Assembly: GCA_009929315.1 (NCBI GenBank)
Contig: SAAS01000004.1
Span: 62,001-126,000 of the forward strand
Length of the DNA stretch: 64,000 nucleotides
Reading direction: 5' to 3'
Origin: Clostridia bacterium
Lineage (GTDB): Bacteria; Bacillota; Clostridia; Oscillospirales; Oscillospiraceae
Shown here one piece after another: positions 43,894 through 52,468 of this stretch. Each line of letters opens with the position of its first letter. The first letter of the stretch is position 1. Made by a program: the position numbers and the translations under genes. The notes beneath the pieces are model-generated. The model did not search any database. It was not told where the DNA came from and saw only the letters and a program-made list of their open reading frames with translations.

Positions 43894-44529
43894 TCATGAA
43901 CCGAACTTGTCTGTAATATAGGTGAAGATAATCCCAAGAGCTGTTGCGCCGGCATCGGGATAGCTCAAACTTCTCTCCCCGAGATAACTGGCTCTGCCCT
44001 TAGTCGCCACAATATCCTTTGTCTTTTCCGCTCCGGCAACAGCCTCATCAGCGCTTTTTCTCATGGCTGCTTTAAGGTTCTCCCCTGCCGCCGCGCTTGC
44101 TTTAAGGGATTCTGTTGCGGGAATCAGCGCATCAAGCAAGGTCTTGTCTCCGAGCTTTGCCCCGCCGGTTTTTTGGATCCCGTCAACGGCGCTCTGCATA
44201 AGCTCTGCAAATTCGGCAAGGTCAAGCTCTGTTTTGTCCTTGGCATATTTTCCCGCGCTTCTGAAGGCAGTACCCCAAATCGGTCCCGAAGCGCCGCCGC
44301 AGTGCTCGGTAATCACCATTCCGCAGGACTTCAAAAAAGCGCCTATATCGTCACGGGAGAGCTCCTGCCACTGATTCTTAATTTCCTTGAAGCCCTTTGC
44401 AAGTGACATTCCGAAATCACCGTCGCCCGCTGCGGAGTCAAGCTCGCAAAAGGGTACTTCGTTTTTGATAATTACATCAGCCATGTTTTCAACCATGCCG
44501 ATTATATCGCTGACTGTAAATTTTTCCAT
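43894..44529 (-). CDS. dhaL: Dihydroxyacetone kinase, ADP-binding subunit DhaL
   Basis: The 211-residue subunit holds the ADP-Mg pocket, with the metal-binding aspartates in DSAAGDGDFGMSLAKG and the later GGASGPIWGTAF and DAGATALG loops. With DhaK it phosphorylates dihydroxyacetone in the PTS-dependent system, where DhaM regenerates the bound ADP. No dhaM is visible in the window. GAGGGTG precedes the ATG, 29 bases after dhaK. Confidence 0.95.
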   Translation of the reverse strand: MEKFTVSDIIGMVENMADVIIKNEVPFCELDSAAGDGDFGMSLAKGFKEIKNQWQELSRDDIGAFLKSCGMVITEHCGGASGPIWGTAFRSAGKYAKDKTELDLAEFAELMQSAVDGIQKTGGAKLGDKTLLDALIPATESLKASAAAGENLKAAMRKSADEAVAGAEKTKDIVATKGRASYLGERSLSYPDAGATALGIIFTYITDKFGS

Positions 44530-44558
44530 GGTATCACCCTCAATAATAATTTGCTTTG

Positions 44559-45548
44559 TCAGACCTTCATCGCGGGAGCGTCTGACGGACTGTCAAGCAG
44601 AGCCTTCAGCTCGGAATCAAGCCTTAACATAGTAACCGAAGCTCCTGCCATATCGATGGAGGTCATGTAGTTGCCGACAAGGGTTTTATAGATTTTAATA
44701 CCGCGCTTAGAAATTGCGCCCGATACGGAGTTGTTAAGCAGGTACAGCTCCTGAATCGGAGTTCCTCCCAGACCGTTTACAAGGAGAGCTACTTCGTCTC
44801 CCTCTTTAAAGGGAATGTCGCTGACAATCTTGTCAACCATACGCTCTGCAAGTTCGTCCGCTGTACTGAGTTTCTCGCGTGCAATTCCGGGTTCACCGTG
44901 AATTCCGACGCCGAACTCGATTTCATCCTCGCCCAAGGCGAAGGTCGGGCTTCCCTTTGCGGGTACTGTGCAGGAGGTCAGGGCAAAGCCGATTGAGCGA
45001 ACGTTCGCAATTACCTTCTCGGCAACTGCTTTTACTTCCTCAAGTGATTTTCCCATTTCCGCGGCAGCTCCCGCAATTTTATGGACAAGAACTGTGCCCG
45101 CAACTCCGCGGCGTCCGACTGTATAAAGGCTGTCCTTAACCGCGACGTCGTCATTGACATAGACCTTTTCAACTGTAATGTCGTCGTCCTGAGCCATTTC
45201 CGCGGCAGCGTCAAAATTCATGCAGTCGCCCGAATAGTTCTTGATAATGAGCAGAGTACCCTTTTTCGATTGGGTCGCAAGAATGGCATTATAAACCTGA
45301 ATCGTGGAAGGAGAAGCGAATACGTCACCGCAGACTGCGGCATCCAGCATGCCCTTTCCTACAAAGCCTGCGTGTGAAGGCTCGTGACCGCTTCCTCCGC
45401 CGCTGATGAGGCTAACCTTATCTGTGTTGACCTCTTTTTTCTTAATAACCTTATATTTCTCGATGAAGTCGAGCTCGGGATGAGCAAGAACAATGCCTTT
45501 ACAAAGCTCGGTAACGACATTATCTGGGCTGTTAATTATTTTCTTCAT
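44559..45548 (-). CDS. dhaK: Dihydroxyacetone kinase, substrate-binding subunit DhaK
   Basis: The 329-residue subunit binds dihydroxyacetone covalently through the His of GVGIHGEPGI (about residue 215). The N-terminal SGGGSGHEPSHAGFVGKGM is also diagnostic. It transfers phosphate from DhaL-bound ADP to make dihydroxyacetone phosphate, which enters glycolysis. The ATG of MKKIINSP follows AGGAG by eight bases; a GTG three codons earlier is too close to it. The gene starts 11 bases after gldA ends. Confidence 0.95.
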   Translation of the reverse strand: MKKIINSPDNVVTELCKGIVLAHPELDFIEKYKVIKKKEVNTDKVSLISGGGSGHEPSHAGFVGKGMLDAAVCGDVFASPSTIQVYNAILATQSKKGTLLIIKNYSGDCMNFDAAAEMAQDDDITVEKVYVNDDVAVKDSLYTVGRRGVAGTVLVHKIAGAAAEMGKSLEEVKAVAEKVIANVRSIGFALTSCTVPAKGSPTFALGEDEIEFGVGIHGEPGIAREKLSTADELAERMVDKIVSDIPFKEGDEVALLVNGLGGTPIQELYLLNNSVSGAISKRGIKIYKTLVGNYMTSIDMAGASVTMLRLDSELKALLDSPSDAPAMKV

Positions 45549-45559
45549 TCTTCCCACTC

Positions 45560-46687
45560 CTAACCAGCTTTGTACTTTTTGCCGATTGCGTCCGCAGCGA
45601 TTATTGCGGCCGCAGTCGCTTTAACGGTTATCGGGAAAGGCATGGAGTGAATTGACTCCTCTGCTATGCAGGACTTCTCTGCAACCGCGAGCAGCTCCTC
45701 GTCGGTAATGCTTTCAACTCCGATGTCCGCAAGGCAGACCGGCAGTCCGACCTTAACACAGAATGCAAGAACTTCGTTGAGCTCTTCCGCGGGGGCATTT
45801 TCCAAAACAAGCTGGGCAATCGTTCCGAAAGCGACTTTTTCACCGTGGAAATAATGGTGCGTTCCGGGGAGAATCGTAAGCCCGTCATGAATAGCGTGAG
45901 CCGCCGCAAGACCGCCGCTCTCAAAGCCAAGCCCCGAAAGGAGGATGTTTGCTTCGATGATGTTCTCAAGTGCGGGAGTTACCATATTGCAGTCACAGGA
46001 AATCTTCGCTTTCTCTCCGTCCGCAATCAAGGTCTGATAGCAGAGCGTTGCCAGCGCGAGCGCCGTATTTGTACCCTTCGCCTCGCCGCAGAAGCCCTCG
46101 CGATAACCGCAGGGAAGTCCTGCGTTTACGTTTGAGAAGGAGCTTGCCGTGGCTCTCGCCTCAAAAAATGTGGAGAGCGCGTCACCCATGCCTGAAACCA
46201 AAAAGCGTGTCGGTGCCGCCGCTATGACGCTTGTGTCAATAAGCACAACGCTCGGGCTCTGCTTAAAATATGCGTAATCGTCAAAAGCTCCGTCGGGAGT
46301 ATACAGAACAGCTGAATGGCTTGTAGGCGCGTCGGTTGCCGCGATTGTCGGGCAAATAATCAGAGCCTCGCCCATCGCAACGCATTTCGCGGTGTCAATA
46401 GCTTTGCCGCCGCCCAGACCTATGGTGCAGGAGCAGCCGTTTTTCTTTGCAACCTCCTGAAGTCTTGCGACCTCCTGACGGGAGCATTCGCCGACGAAAC
46501 CGCTTTCAACGAAGGTAATTTCAAATTTCTTGGCGGTAGCGTCAAGTTTGCTCTTAACTCTTTTTACATCGTCGGGATGCGCAATCAGAAGGGCAGAGTT
46601 TCCGAATCCTTTAACGAAATAGCCCAAATTCAGCAGTTCGTCTTCGCCCTGCACATACTTTGTGGGGCAGATAAAAGCTTTTCTCAT
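45560..46687 (-). CDS. gldA: Glycerol dehydrogenase
   Basis: The 375-residue iron/zinc-type alcohol dehydrogenase oxidises glycerol to dihydroxyacetone with NAD. The NAD loop is GLGGGKAIDTAK (near residue 95), and metal ligands are the Asp of SGMGDALST and the His residues of AAAHAIHDGL and HYFHGEKVAFG. AGGAGG precedes the ATG. It is the first gene of gldA-dhaK-dhaL-lipase, the oxidative glycerol branch. It is divergent from a PocR-type regulator, which would be the sensor. Confidence 0.95.
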   Translation of the reverse strand: MRKAFICPTKYVQGEDELLNLGYFVKGFGNSALLIAHPDDVKRVKSKLDATAKKFEITFVESGFVGECSRQEVARLQEVAKKNGCSCTIGLGGGKAIDTAKCVAMGEALIICPTIAATDAPTSHSAVLYTPDGAFDDYAYFKQSPSVVLIDTSVIAAAPTRFLVSGMGDALSTFFEARATASSFSNVNAGLPCGYREGFCGEAKGTNTALALATLCYQTLIADGEKAKISCDCNMVTPALENIIEANILLSGLGFESGGLAAAHAIHDGLTILPGTHHYFHGEKVAFGTIAQLVLENAPAEELNEVLAFCVKVGLPVCLADIGVESITDEELLAVAEKSCIAEESIHSMPFPITVKATAAAIIAADAIGKKYKAG

Positions 46688-47002
46688 AAGAATCCTCCTA
46701 ATATTTTATAGTTGTTTCACAAAGGCAAGACGGCATTCCGTCATTTTCATGTATAATTTAATTATAGAAACATGTTTTAAAAATAGCATTAGATAATGTT
46801 ATACACTAATGATAATATTCAGTAGAAATTTATAGGTCTTAAGTTGGTTAGCTTCTCCCGTCGAAAAGCATTGATAATGCGGTATATTTGCTTGACTTTC
46901 CATTTCCTTCTATTGTATAATCGGAATATATGTCAATTATTTGATAATATTTTTCTATCTATCACAAAGCTGTAAATTTTGTCGGATTCGGAGGATAAGC
47001 AT
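46688..47002. promoter_or_regulatory. Divergent control region of the glycerol regulon
   Basis: No gene is seen. On the plus strand TTGACT (46892-46897), 18 bases and TATAAT (46916-46921) make a good promoter for the PocR-type regulator. The gldA promoter is not clear; A/T-rich TATAAT-like boxes lie around 46750-46800. A short palindrome GACGG-CATTC-CGTC at 46729-46742 lies in the gldA leader. Activator sites for the regulator are expected here but none could be assigned. Confidence 0.55.
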
Positions 47003-47986
47003 TTGAACAGAACTTTTACGGATATCTATCAGATTTTTAATCCAGAAAAATTTCAGAAAATCCAGGACGACATATCAATAGCCTCCGAGCTTGCAATTAT
47101 TACGGTTGATTACAAGGGTGTTCCGATTACCGCCCACAGCAATTGCAGCGAGTTCTGCAAAAAAATGCGTTCCTCAGAATACGGCGTTTTTTGCGAAAAA
47201 TGTGACTCGCACGGTGGGCTTGAAGCCGCCAGAATCGGAAAGCCGTTTATTTACCTCTGCCACGCTGGTCTTATTGACTTTGCAATCCCGATTATAGTTG
47301 ACGGGCTATATCTGGGCGCATTAATGGCGGGGCAGGTACTTCTTGACAAGGAAAACTCCGAAAATCAACCCGAACGCATTCTTCAGGGAATCGGCAGCTC
47401 CCATGAGTTTCCTGAGAATCCCGATTTCAAGCGCAGCTATGAGCTTCTGCCTGTAATGCGCCTTGAAAAAATCGTAGCGCTTGCCAATATGCTTTCACAT
47501 ATCGGGGGATATTGTGTTGAACAGGCAATACTCGGAGAGGCCTTTATTAAGCTCAGTTCAAGGGCACAGACAACTAACCTTTTTAACAGTCCTCTTACGC
47601 AATTTCGCACACCGGATGATAAAGAAAGCGTGCCAAAGGAACCCAACAAACTTCTTAAGCCCGCCCTCACCTACATAGAAGGCCATCCAAATGAGAAGAT
47701 TACACTCTCAAAGATGGCGGCACTTTGCAGTATTTCCTCAAGCTATTTCAGCAAGCTTTTTGCAAAGGAAAAGCTCGGCAATCTATCCGACTACGTCAAT
47801 CACGTCAAAATAGAACACGCAAAACAGCTGCTTCTCTCAACCGATTGGACAATCAGAACCATTTCGGAAAATTTGGGTTTTGACGACTCGGGATATTTCA
47901 TTAAGGTCTTTAAGCGCGAAACAGACAAAACGCCTTTGGAATTTCGAAATCTCCAAAGCTACGCCGATAGTTTAAAGGTAAAGTAG
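47003..47986 (+). CDS. PocR-type AraC family regulator of the glycerol operon
   Basis: The 327-residue protein has an N-terminal PocR sensor domain (ITVDYKGVPITAHSNCSEFCKKMR, CEKCDSHGGLEAARIGKPFIYLCHAGLIDFAIPI, with the CxxC-type cysteines of that family). A C-terminal AraC double helix-turn-helix follows (ITLSKMAALCSISSSYFSKLFAKE and TIRTISENLGFDDSGYFIKVFKRE). PocR domains sense small diols and glycerol-like compounds. The TTG start is eight bases after GGAGG; a TTG eight codons earlier has no ribosome binding site. It is divergent from gldA and probably activates that operon. A good terminator follows. Confidence 0.9.
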   Translation: MNRTFTDIYQIFNPEKFQKIQDDISIASELAIITVDYKGVPITAHSNCSEFCKKMRSSEYGVFCEKCDSHGGLEAARIGKPFIYLCHAGLIDFAIPIIVDGLYLGALMAGQVLLDKENSENQPERILQGIGSSHEFPENPDFKRSYELLPVMRLEKIVALANMLSHIGGYCVEQAILGEAFIKLSSRAQTTNLFNSPLTQFRTPDDKESVPKEPNKLLKPALTYIEGHPNEKITLSKMAALCSISSSYFSKLFAKEKLGNLSDYVNHVKIEHAKQLLLSTDWTIRTISENLGFDDSGYFIKVFKRETDKTPLEFRNLQSYADSLKVK

Positions 47987-48013
47987 GCTGCAGGCTCATA
48001 CGAATTGGCACAA

Positions 48014-48049
48014 CAACCGCGTCAGTTAATACTGCCGCGGTTGCTTTTA
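48014..48049. terminator. Terminator between the PocR-type regulator and MBL hydrolase genes
   Basis: CAACCGCG pairs with CGCGGTTG, extended by CAGT with ACTG, followed by CTTTTAT on the plus strand. It lies between convergent genes. Confidence 0.75.
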
Positions 48050-48062
48050 TATATGCAAGTTT

Positions 48063-48980
48063 TTATACTCCGAAATATGTACCGTCCGACTGCTTTACAA
48101 GTCCCTGTTTTTCCAGCCTTTCAATGTGTTTTAAAAGCATAAGTTTTTCCCAGAAAACCACATAATTTGTCGGGTGTGCGCGGTAAATAAGATTCTCTGC
48201 CGCCAGGGCGTGAATATCGGAGGGGTGCTCACGCAAATAGTTATAAACCCGTTCCTCGCGTTTAACTATGCGCCCTTTAAATTCCAAAAGGCAGGCAGTC
48301 GGATCCTCAATCACTTCGTGGATATGGCTCGAAACCACGCGGCGCGGCTTTAAATCAATGATTCTGTCAATGGAGCGTATCATCTCGTCAGGGTCAGCCA
48401 AGTGCTCGCCGTACCAGGGTCCCACTTTTGTCAGGCATATATCGGAGCTGAAAAATAGTTCCTCCTCCGGAAACCAGAAACAGCAATGCCCGACACTGTG
48501 TCCCGGCATGTGCAGAACCTGCGCCTTAACCGTGCCGAAGTCCAGAATTTGTCCGTCCGCGAAAGGTTCAACCGTCCTCGTAATATCAAATGGCTTGAAG
48601 CTTCGATTACAGCCGTTGAAACCTACTTCTTCGAAGGCCTCCCAAACGTCCGCTCCGGGCATAAGCTCATCCCACAGGTCAAGAGAATTATAGGAAATGA
48701 AAAGGTCGTCGCTTCTAAGTATGTCTGCCTCAAGCTCGTGGATCATTATCTTCGCGCGAGGGAAGAGATTATTCCCTCTGGTATGGTCAAGGTGGTGATG
48801 ACTGTTAATAACCAAGTCAATTTTAGAGCACTCCAAGCCTTGAAGGCCGTCCTCATCCATTCCTGTTTCAATAATTGACTGTACCTCATCGTCAATATAT
48901 ATCCAGTTTGAATACGTGAAACCCTGTTCTGTCAGCTCCAAGTTAATTTTATCCGATATTTTAATCCGCAATTTGCTCAT
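48063..48980 (-). CDS. Metallo-beta-lactamase fold hydrolase with C-terminal winged-helix-like region
   Basis: The 305-residue protein has the zinc motif HHHLDH (NSHHHLDHTRG, about residue 61), then His of MPGHSVGH, Asp of FSSDICL and His of SSHIHEV, completing the binuclear site. About the last 90 residues (VYNYLREHPSDIHALAAENLIY ... LMLLKHIERLEKQGLVKQS) look like the LACTB2-type winged-helix tail. Relatives include thioesterases, lactonases and nucleases; the substrate cannot be told. No convincing ribosome binding site is visible before the ATG. It is monocistronic, next to a TetR-SCP2-M24 cluster on the other strand. Confidence 0.85.
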   Translation of the reverse strand: MSKLRIKISDKINLELTEQGFTYSNWIYIDDEVQSIIETGMDEDGLQGLECSKIDLVINSHHHLDHTRGNNLFPRAKIMIHELEADILRSDDLFISYNSLDLWDELMPGADVWEAFEEVGFNGCNRSFKPFDITRTVEPFADGQILDFGTVKAQVLHMPGHSVGHCCFWFPEEELFFSSDICLTKVGPWYGEHLADPDEMIRSIDRIIDLKPRRVVSSHIHEVIEDPTACLLEFKGRIVKREERVYNYLREHPSDIHALAAENLIYRAHPTNYVVFWEKLMLLKHIERLEKQGLVKQSDGTYFGV

Positions 48981-49181
48981 TCTCCCGATGAATTTTTCTC
49001 TATTTTGCTCCTATTCCGCAAAAAAAGCAAATTAAACCTTAATTCAGACCAAATAATATTCAAAATATATGCTATGTTGCGCCCAATTAATATGACTTCA
49101 GTTCATTTCAAGTAACACTCCAAAGTTTTTGACCGTCGATATTTATAAGCCGCAGAGTAAAATTATGTGAAATATTACGGC

Positions 49182-49240
49182 TTGCAAATGTACTTTTGAA
49201 ATGTCTATAATCTAATTAGTTACTATTTCATTTAGTTATT
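49182..49240 (+). promoter_or_regulatory. Promoter and direct-repeat operator candidate of the TetR-SCP2-M24 genes
   Basis: TTGCAA (49182-49187), 18 bases, TATAAT (49206-49211). Just downstream, TTAGTTACT (49216-49224) and TTAGTTATT (49232-49240) form 9-base direct repeats 16 bases apart, positioned to allow autorepression by the TetR protein. Confidence 0.6.
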
Positions 49241-49250
49241 AGGAGTGCCC

Positions 49251-49832
49251 ATGAGAAAAAAGATAGACAATGAGGTAATACTTACTGCATCGCTGCGAGT
49301 ATTTTCGCGCTACGGTTACAGGAAGGCAACGCTTGAGGACATTGCGGGAGAGCTTAACATGACAGCCGCGGGAATCTATGCCTACGCCGAAAGTAAGCGC
49401 GAGCTTTACGAGCAAACCGTAACCTTCGCCCTGATTCGCTGGCAAAACAAGGTTAGAGCTGCGGTTGCCGTGCAGAAAACCGCCACCGAAAAAATAAGCG
49501 TTTTGTGTGACAGCGCTCTGCACTACTTGGCGCAGGACAGGGAGTTCAGCCAGCTTTTAAAAAGCGATCCCTCAATTTTTCCCATGTTTCCCGCCGTTGA
49601 CCCTTATGAAGAGATTAACACCGCTTCCGTTGACATGGTTGCGGAAATATTAGCTTTGGGCGCGAAAACGGGCGAGTTCCGCGAACTTGACGTAAGAGCG
49701 GTTTCCGAAGTCATTTTCTCAATATATAAGGGCTTTGTTATCCACGCGTATGTACAGGACGAGGTTGAGTTTCTCGAAAAAAACCTTCCTCAAACTTTGG
49801 ATCTTATTCTACGCGGAATTGAAAAGAAATAA
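49251..49832 (+). CDS. TetR/AcrR-family transcriptional regulator
   Basis: The 193-residue protein has the TetR helix-turn-helix RVFSRYGYRKATLEDIAGELNM followed by AAGIYAYAESKRELYEQT. The C-terminal domain (VDMVAEILALGAKTGEFRELDVRAVSEVIFSIYKGFVIHAYV) is of the common TetR_C ligand-binding type. The ATG is five bases after AGGAG. It is followed on the same strand by an SCP2-domain gene and an M24 peptidase gene, so a lipid or hydrophobic effector is plausible but unproven. Confidence 0.9.
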   Translation: MRKKIDNEVILTASLRVFSRYGYRKATLEDIAGELNMTAAGIYAYAESKRELYEQTVTFALIRWQNKVRAAVAVQKTATEKISVLCDSALHYLAQDREFSQLLKSDPSIFPMFPAVDPYEEINTASVDMVAEILALGAKTGEFRELDVRAVSEVIFSIYKGFVIHAYVQDEVEFLEKNLPQTLDLILRGIEKK

Positions 49833-49887
49833 CGTCGATTGCTAATATCGGCGTAAATAATATCTACAATATGAAAGGGGTACGGCA

Positions 49888-50280
49888 ATGGTAAAATATT
49901 TGTCCAATGAGTGGCAGGCGGAGGTTGACAAACAGCTGCGCGCGCATTTGTCGCCTGAAAAGATGAACAACATCACCTCCTCCATGAACAACCGCTACTT
50001 AAACTGTCCCGGCGGCGGGAGCAAGTTTTTCTTTGTGAGCTTCGCTGACGGCAAAGTTGACAAGGTGCTTGTCGGCGAGGGTGAGGGCCCGAAAGCAGAG
50101 TTTTATATCTCCGGCGATTATGAAATCTTCGCAAAAATCTCCCGCGCGGAACTTGGTTCGCAAAAGGCTCTCATGGGCGGAATGCTCAAGCTCAAGGGCA
50201 ACATGGTCAAGGCTCTCAAGCTCGCTTCCCTCTCCGACAGACTCAACAAGATTATCGCAACAATCGAAACCGAATTTTAA
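49888..50280 (+). CDS. SCP2 sterol-binding domain protein
   Basis: The 130-residue protein is a stand-alone SCP2-type lipid-binding domain. It has a beta-rich core (KFFFVSFADGKVDKVLVGEG, AEFYISGDYEIFAKISRAEL) and the terminal helix region LMGGMLKLKGNMVKALKLASL, which is the family signature. Such proteins bind fatty acyl or other hydrophobic ligands in the cytosol. ATGAAAGGGG precedes the ATG. It is 55 bases after the TetR gene and 18 before the M24 gene, so all three are probably one transcript. Confidence 0.9.
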   Translation: MVKYLSNEWQAEVDKQLRAHLSPEKMNNITSSMNNRYLNCPGGGSKFFFVSFADGKVDKVLVGEGEGPKAEFYISGDYEIFAKISRAELGSQKALMGGMLKLKGNMVKALKLASLSDRLNKIIATIETEF

Positions 50281-50298
50281 GGAAGGGAGTCAAATAAA

Positions 50299-51516
50299 GT
50301 GAAATTTGAAAACAAAGGAATATATTACATTGACTATCCCGCCCGTATTAAAGCGGTTCAGGCCGAGATGGCAAAAAACAATATAGATGTTTATCTCGGT
50401 AGCCGCCTTCGCACCACCTCCTGGTGCACGGACGCTTTCTTCCCCTGGCGCAGCTTTATTGTTATCCCCTCCGAGGGCATGCCGACAGCCTTTACCTTTG
50501 TCATCGACGCCGCCCGTGCTCTGGACGACAGCTGGCTGGACGAGGACCACGTCATGGGTTTCGCACCAATGGGCGGTCAGGATCAAATTACGCAGATTTC
50601 CGACATGATTAACGAGCTATTGCCGAACGGCGGACGTGTCGGCGTCGAAGCCGGTATGTCGAACTATCTGCCCGAGGGCTATCTCACATATTACGAATAC
50701 AACGCATTCAAAGAGGCAATGCCAGACTGTGAGTTCGTAAACGCTCACGAAATTATCGACAGGCTCCAGATGATTAAGGATATCGGCACAATTAACCGTT
50801 TTCGCGAGGCCTCCCGCATAGTTGACGTCGGGCATGAAGCCGTTCTCGCGGCAATCAAGGACGGCGGCTGGAAGGGCATGACGGAATCTGAAATCGCGGG
50901 TATTGCGGCGCTTGCCATGAGAAAAGCCGGCAGTGTCTGGGAATGGAGCTTCACGGGCGGAAACGAAATTGCCTGCGGCTACCGCACAGGTCTTGCGGGC
51001 GGTGCCTGCACTCCCGCGACCTGCAAGGAAATTATGGCGGGCGAGCCTTTAATGGTTGATATCCATGGACTGTTCGGTCTTGCCTGCGGTGACCACACCC
51101 ACAACTACTTAATCGGACCCGCGACGGAGCGTCAGCTCTGGCACGCTAAAAATTTTGTTGACATCGTCGCCCTGACGCTGAAGACCTATCGCGCGGGAAT
51201 TTCTCCCTCCTCTCTCGCGGAGGAGATGATGGCTTTTGCCGAGGAGCGGGGCTTCTCCGACTTCATGGTGCCCGGCTTTGAACACGGAATCGGCATGCTC
51301 GGAGACGAGTGGCGAATCGGCAGGCACGACGGTCCCTTCCCCTATTGGACTGACCCCGACCACTGCTATGCGGAAAACGAAGTGCTTATCTGCGCCATGC
51401 AGTACGCCTGCCCCGAAGAGGATATCGGCTTCCGCTACGAAAATCCGATACTCATTACAAAAGACGGCTGCGAGTACATGAGCAAATTTCCCCTTGCGGT
51501 TGAAGTTATTAATTAG
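50299..51516 (+). CDS. M24-family (creatinase/prolidase-fold) hydrolase with altered metal site
   Basis: The 405-residue protein has the two-domain creatinase/Xaa-Pro dipeptidase layout. Of the five metal ligands of M24 peptidases, two Asp (VDIHG and GDHTHNY), the His (FEHGIGM) and the last Glu (RYENPILI) are visible. The fourth, normally Glu in an EPG-like motif, seems to be Gln or Met (ICAMQYACP). It may therefore be a metal-poor creatinase-like enzyme rather than a peptidase. GGAAGGGAG precedes its GTG start. It is the last gene after TetR and SCP2, and a strong terminator follows. Confidence 0.82.
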   Translation: MKFENKGIYYIDYPARIKAVQAEMAKNNIDVYLGSRLRTTSWCTDAFFPWRSFIVIPSEGMPTAFTFVIDAARALDDSWLDEDHVMGFAPMGGQDQITQISDMINELLPNGGRVGVEAGMSNYLPEGYLTYYEYNAFKEAMPDCEFVNAHEIIDRLQMIKDIGTINRFREASRIVDVGHEAVLAAIKDGGWKGMTESEIAGIAALAMRKAGSVWEWSFTGGNEIACGYRTGLAGGACTPATCKEIMAGEPLMVDIHGLFGLACGDHTHNYLIGPATERQLWHAKNFVDIVALTLKTYRAGISPSSLAEEMMAFAEERGFSDFMVPGFEHGIGMLGDEWRIGRHDGPFPYWTDPDHCYAENEVLICAMQYACPEEDIGFRYENPILITKDGCEYMSKFPLAVEVIN

Positions 51517-51536
51517 CCTGACACCTAATATTTTAA

Positions 51537-51575
51537 AGTGCTGCGGAGCATTCACGCTCCGCAGCACTTCTGTTA
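51537..51575 (+). terminator. Terminator of the TetR-SCP2-M24 operon
   Basis: AGTGCTGCGGAGC (51537-51549), loop ATTCAC, GCTCCGCAGCACT (51556-51568), a perfect 13-bp stem, then TCTGTT. Confidence 0.88.
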
Positions 51576-51663
51576 AGCAATTGTGTATAAGTTCACATTG
51601 AAATTCAAGCCATAATGTATTATAATATCGTCAGGATAAATATGTAAAATGTGAGGAATATAT

Positions 51664-52437
51664 ATGGATATACTCAGAGCTAAAAAAGGCTTTATATGCG
51701 ATATGGACGGTGTTATATATCACGGCGACCGCCTGCTTCCGGGAGTTAAGGAATTTGTTGACTGGCTTTACCGTGAGGATAAAAAGTTTTTGTTCCTTAC
51801 AAACGCAAGCGGAAAATCGCCTAAGGAGCTTCAGCAGAAGCTGTGGCGAATGGGATTGGATGTCGACGAAAGCCATTTCTACACGAGCGCCTTGGCGACA
51901 GCGAAATTTCTTGACCGCCAAAATCCCGGCTGCAGCGCTTATGTAATCGGCGACCCTGGTCTTTATAACGCCCTTCACGATGTGGGAATAATGGTTAACG
52001 ATGTTGACCCCGACTATGTTATCATAGGCGAAACCGTTAACTACAACTTTGAAAAAATCTGCCGAGCCATGCACCATGTTTCAAACGGTGCAAAGCTTAT
52101 CGGAACCAACACCGACCTTACGGGTCCTTCTGAATCTGGAATCTTCCCTGCCTGCCGTGCCCTTGTCGCTCCTGTCGAAATTACAACAGGTGTCAGTGCT
52201 TACTATGTCGGGAAACCGAATCCGCTTATGATGCGCACGGGTATCCGCATGCTCGGCGTTCACTCGGAGGAGGCAGTCATGATTGGGGACAGAATGGATA
52301 CGGACATCATCGCGGGAATCGAAAGCGGTCTTGACACCGTTTTGGTGCTCTCGGGCGTTACAACAAGGGAAACAATGAAACTCTATCCTTACCGCCCCAG
52401 AATAATTCTGGACGGCGTGGGCAATATTCCCGGGTAA
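51664..52437 (+). CDS. HAD-superfamily IIA phosphatase (NagD/AraL-like)
   Basis: The 257-residue phosphatase has the nucleophile motif FICDMDGVIYHGD, motif II in LFLTNASGKS, the Lys of VGKPNPLMM and the acidic pair of MIGDRMDTDI. The class IIA cap lies between motifs II and III. Relatives act on sugar phosphates, phosphoglycolate or pyridoxal phosphate. GTGAGG precedes the ATG. It is 31 bases ahead of an aldo/keto reductase gene and probably co-transcribed, which would suit a sugar or sugar-alcohol clean-up role. Confidence 0.9.
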   Translation: MDILRAKKGFICDMDGVIYHGDRLLPGVKEFVDWLYREDKKFLFLTNASGKSPKELQQKLWRMGLDVDESHFYTSALATAKFLDRQNPGCSAYVIGDPGLYNALHDVGIMVNDVDPDYVIIGETVNYNFEKICRAMHHVSNGAKLIGTNTDLTGPSESGIFPACRALVAPVEITTGVSAYYVGKPNPLMMRTGIRMLGVHSEEAVMIGDRMDTDIIAGIESGLDTVLVLSGVTTRETMKLYPYRPRIILDGVGNIPG

Positions 52438-52468
52438 TAAACAGTTTTTGTGTACAAGAGGAGATAAA

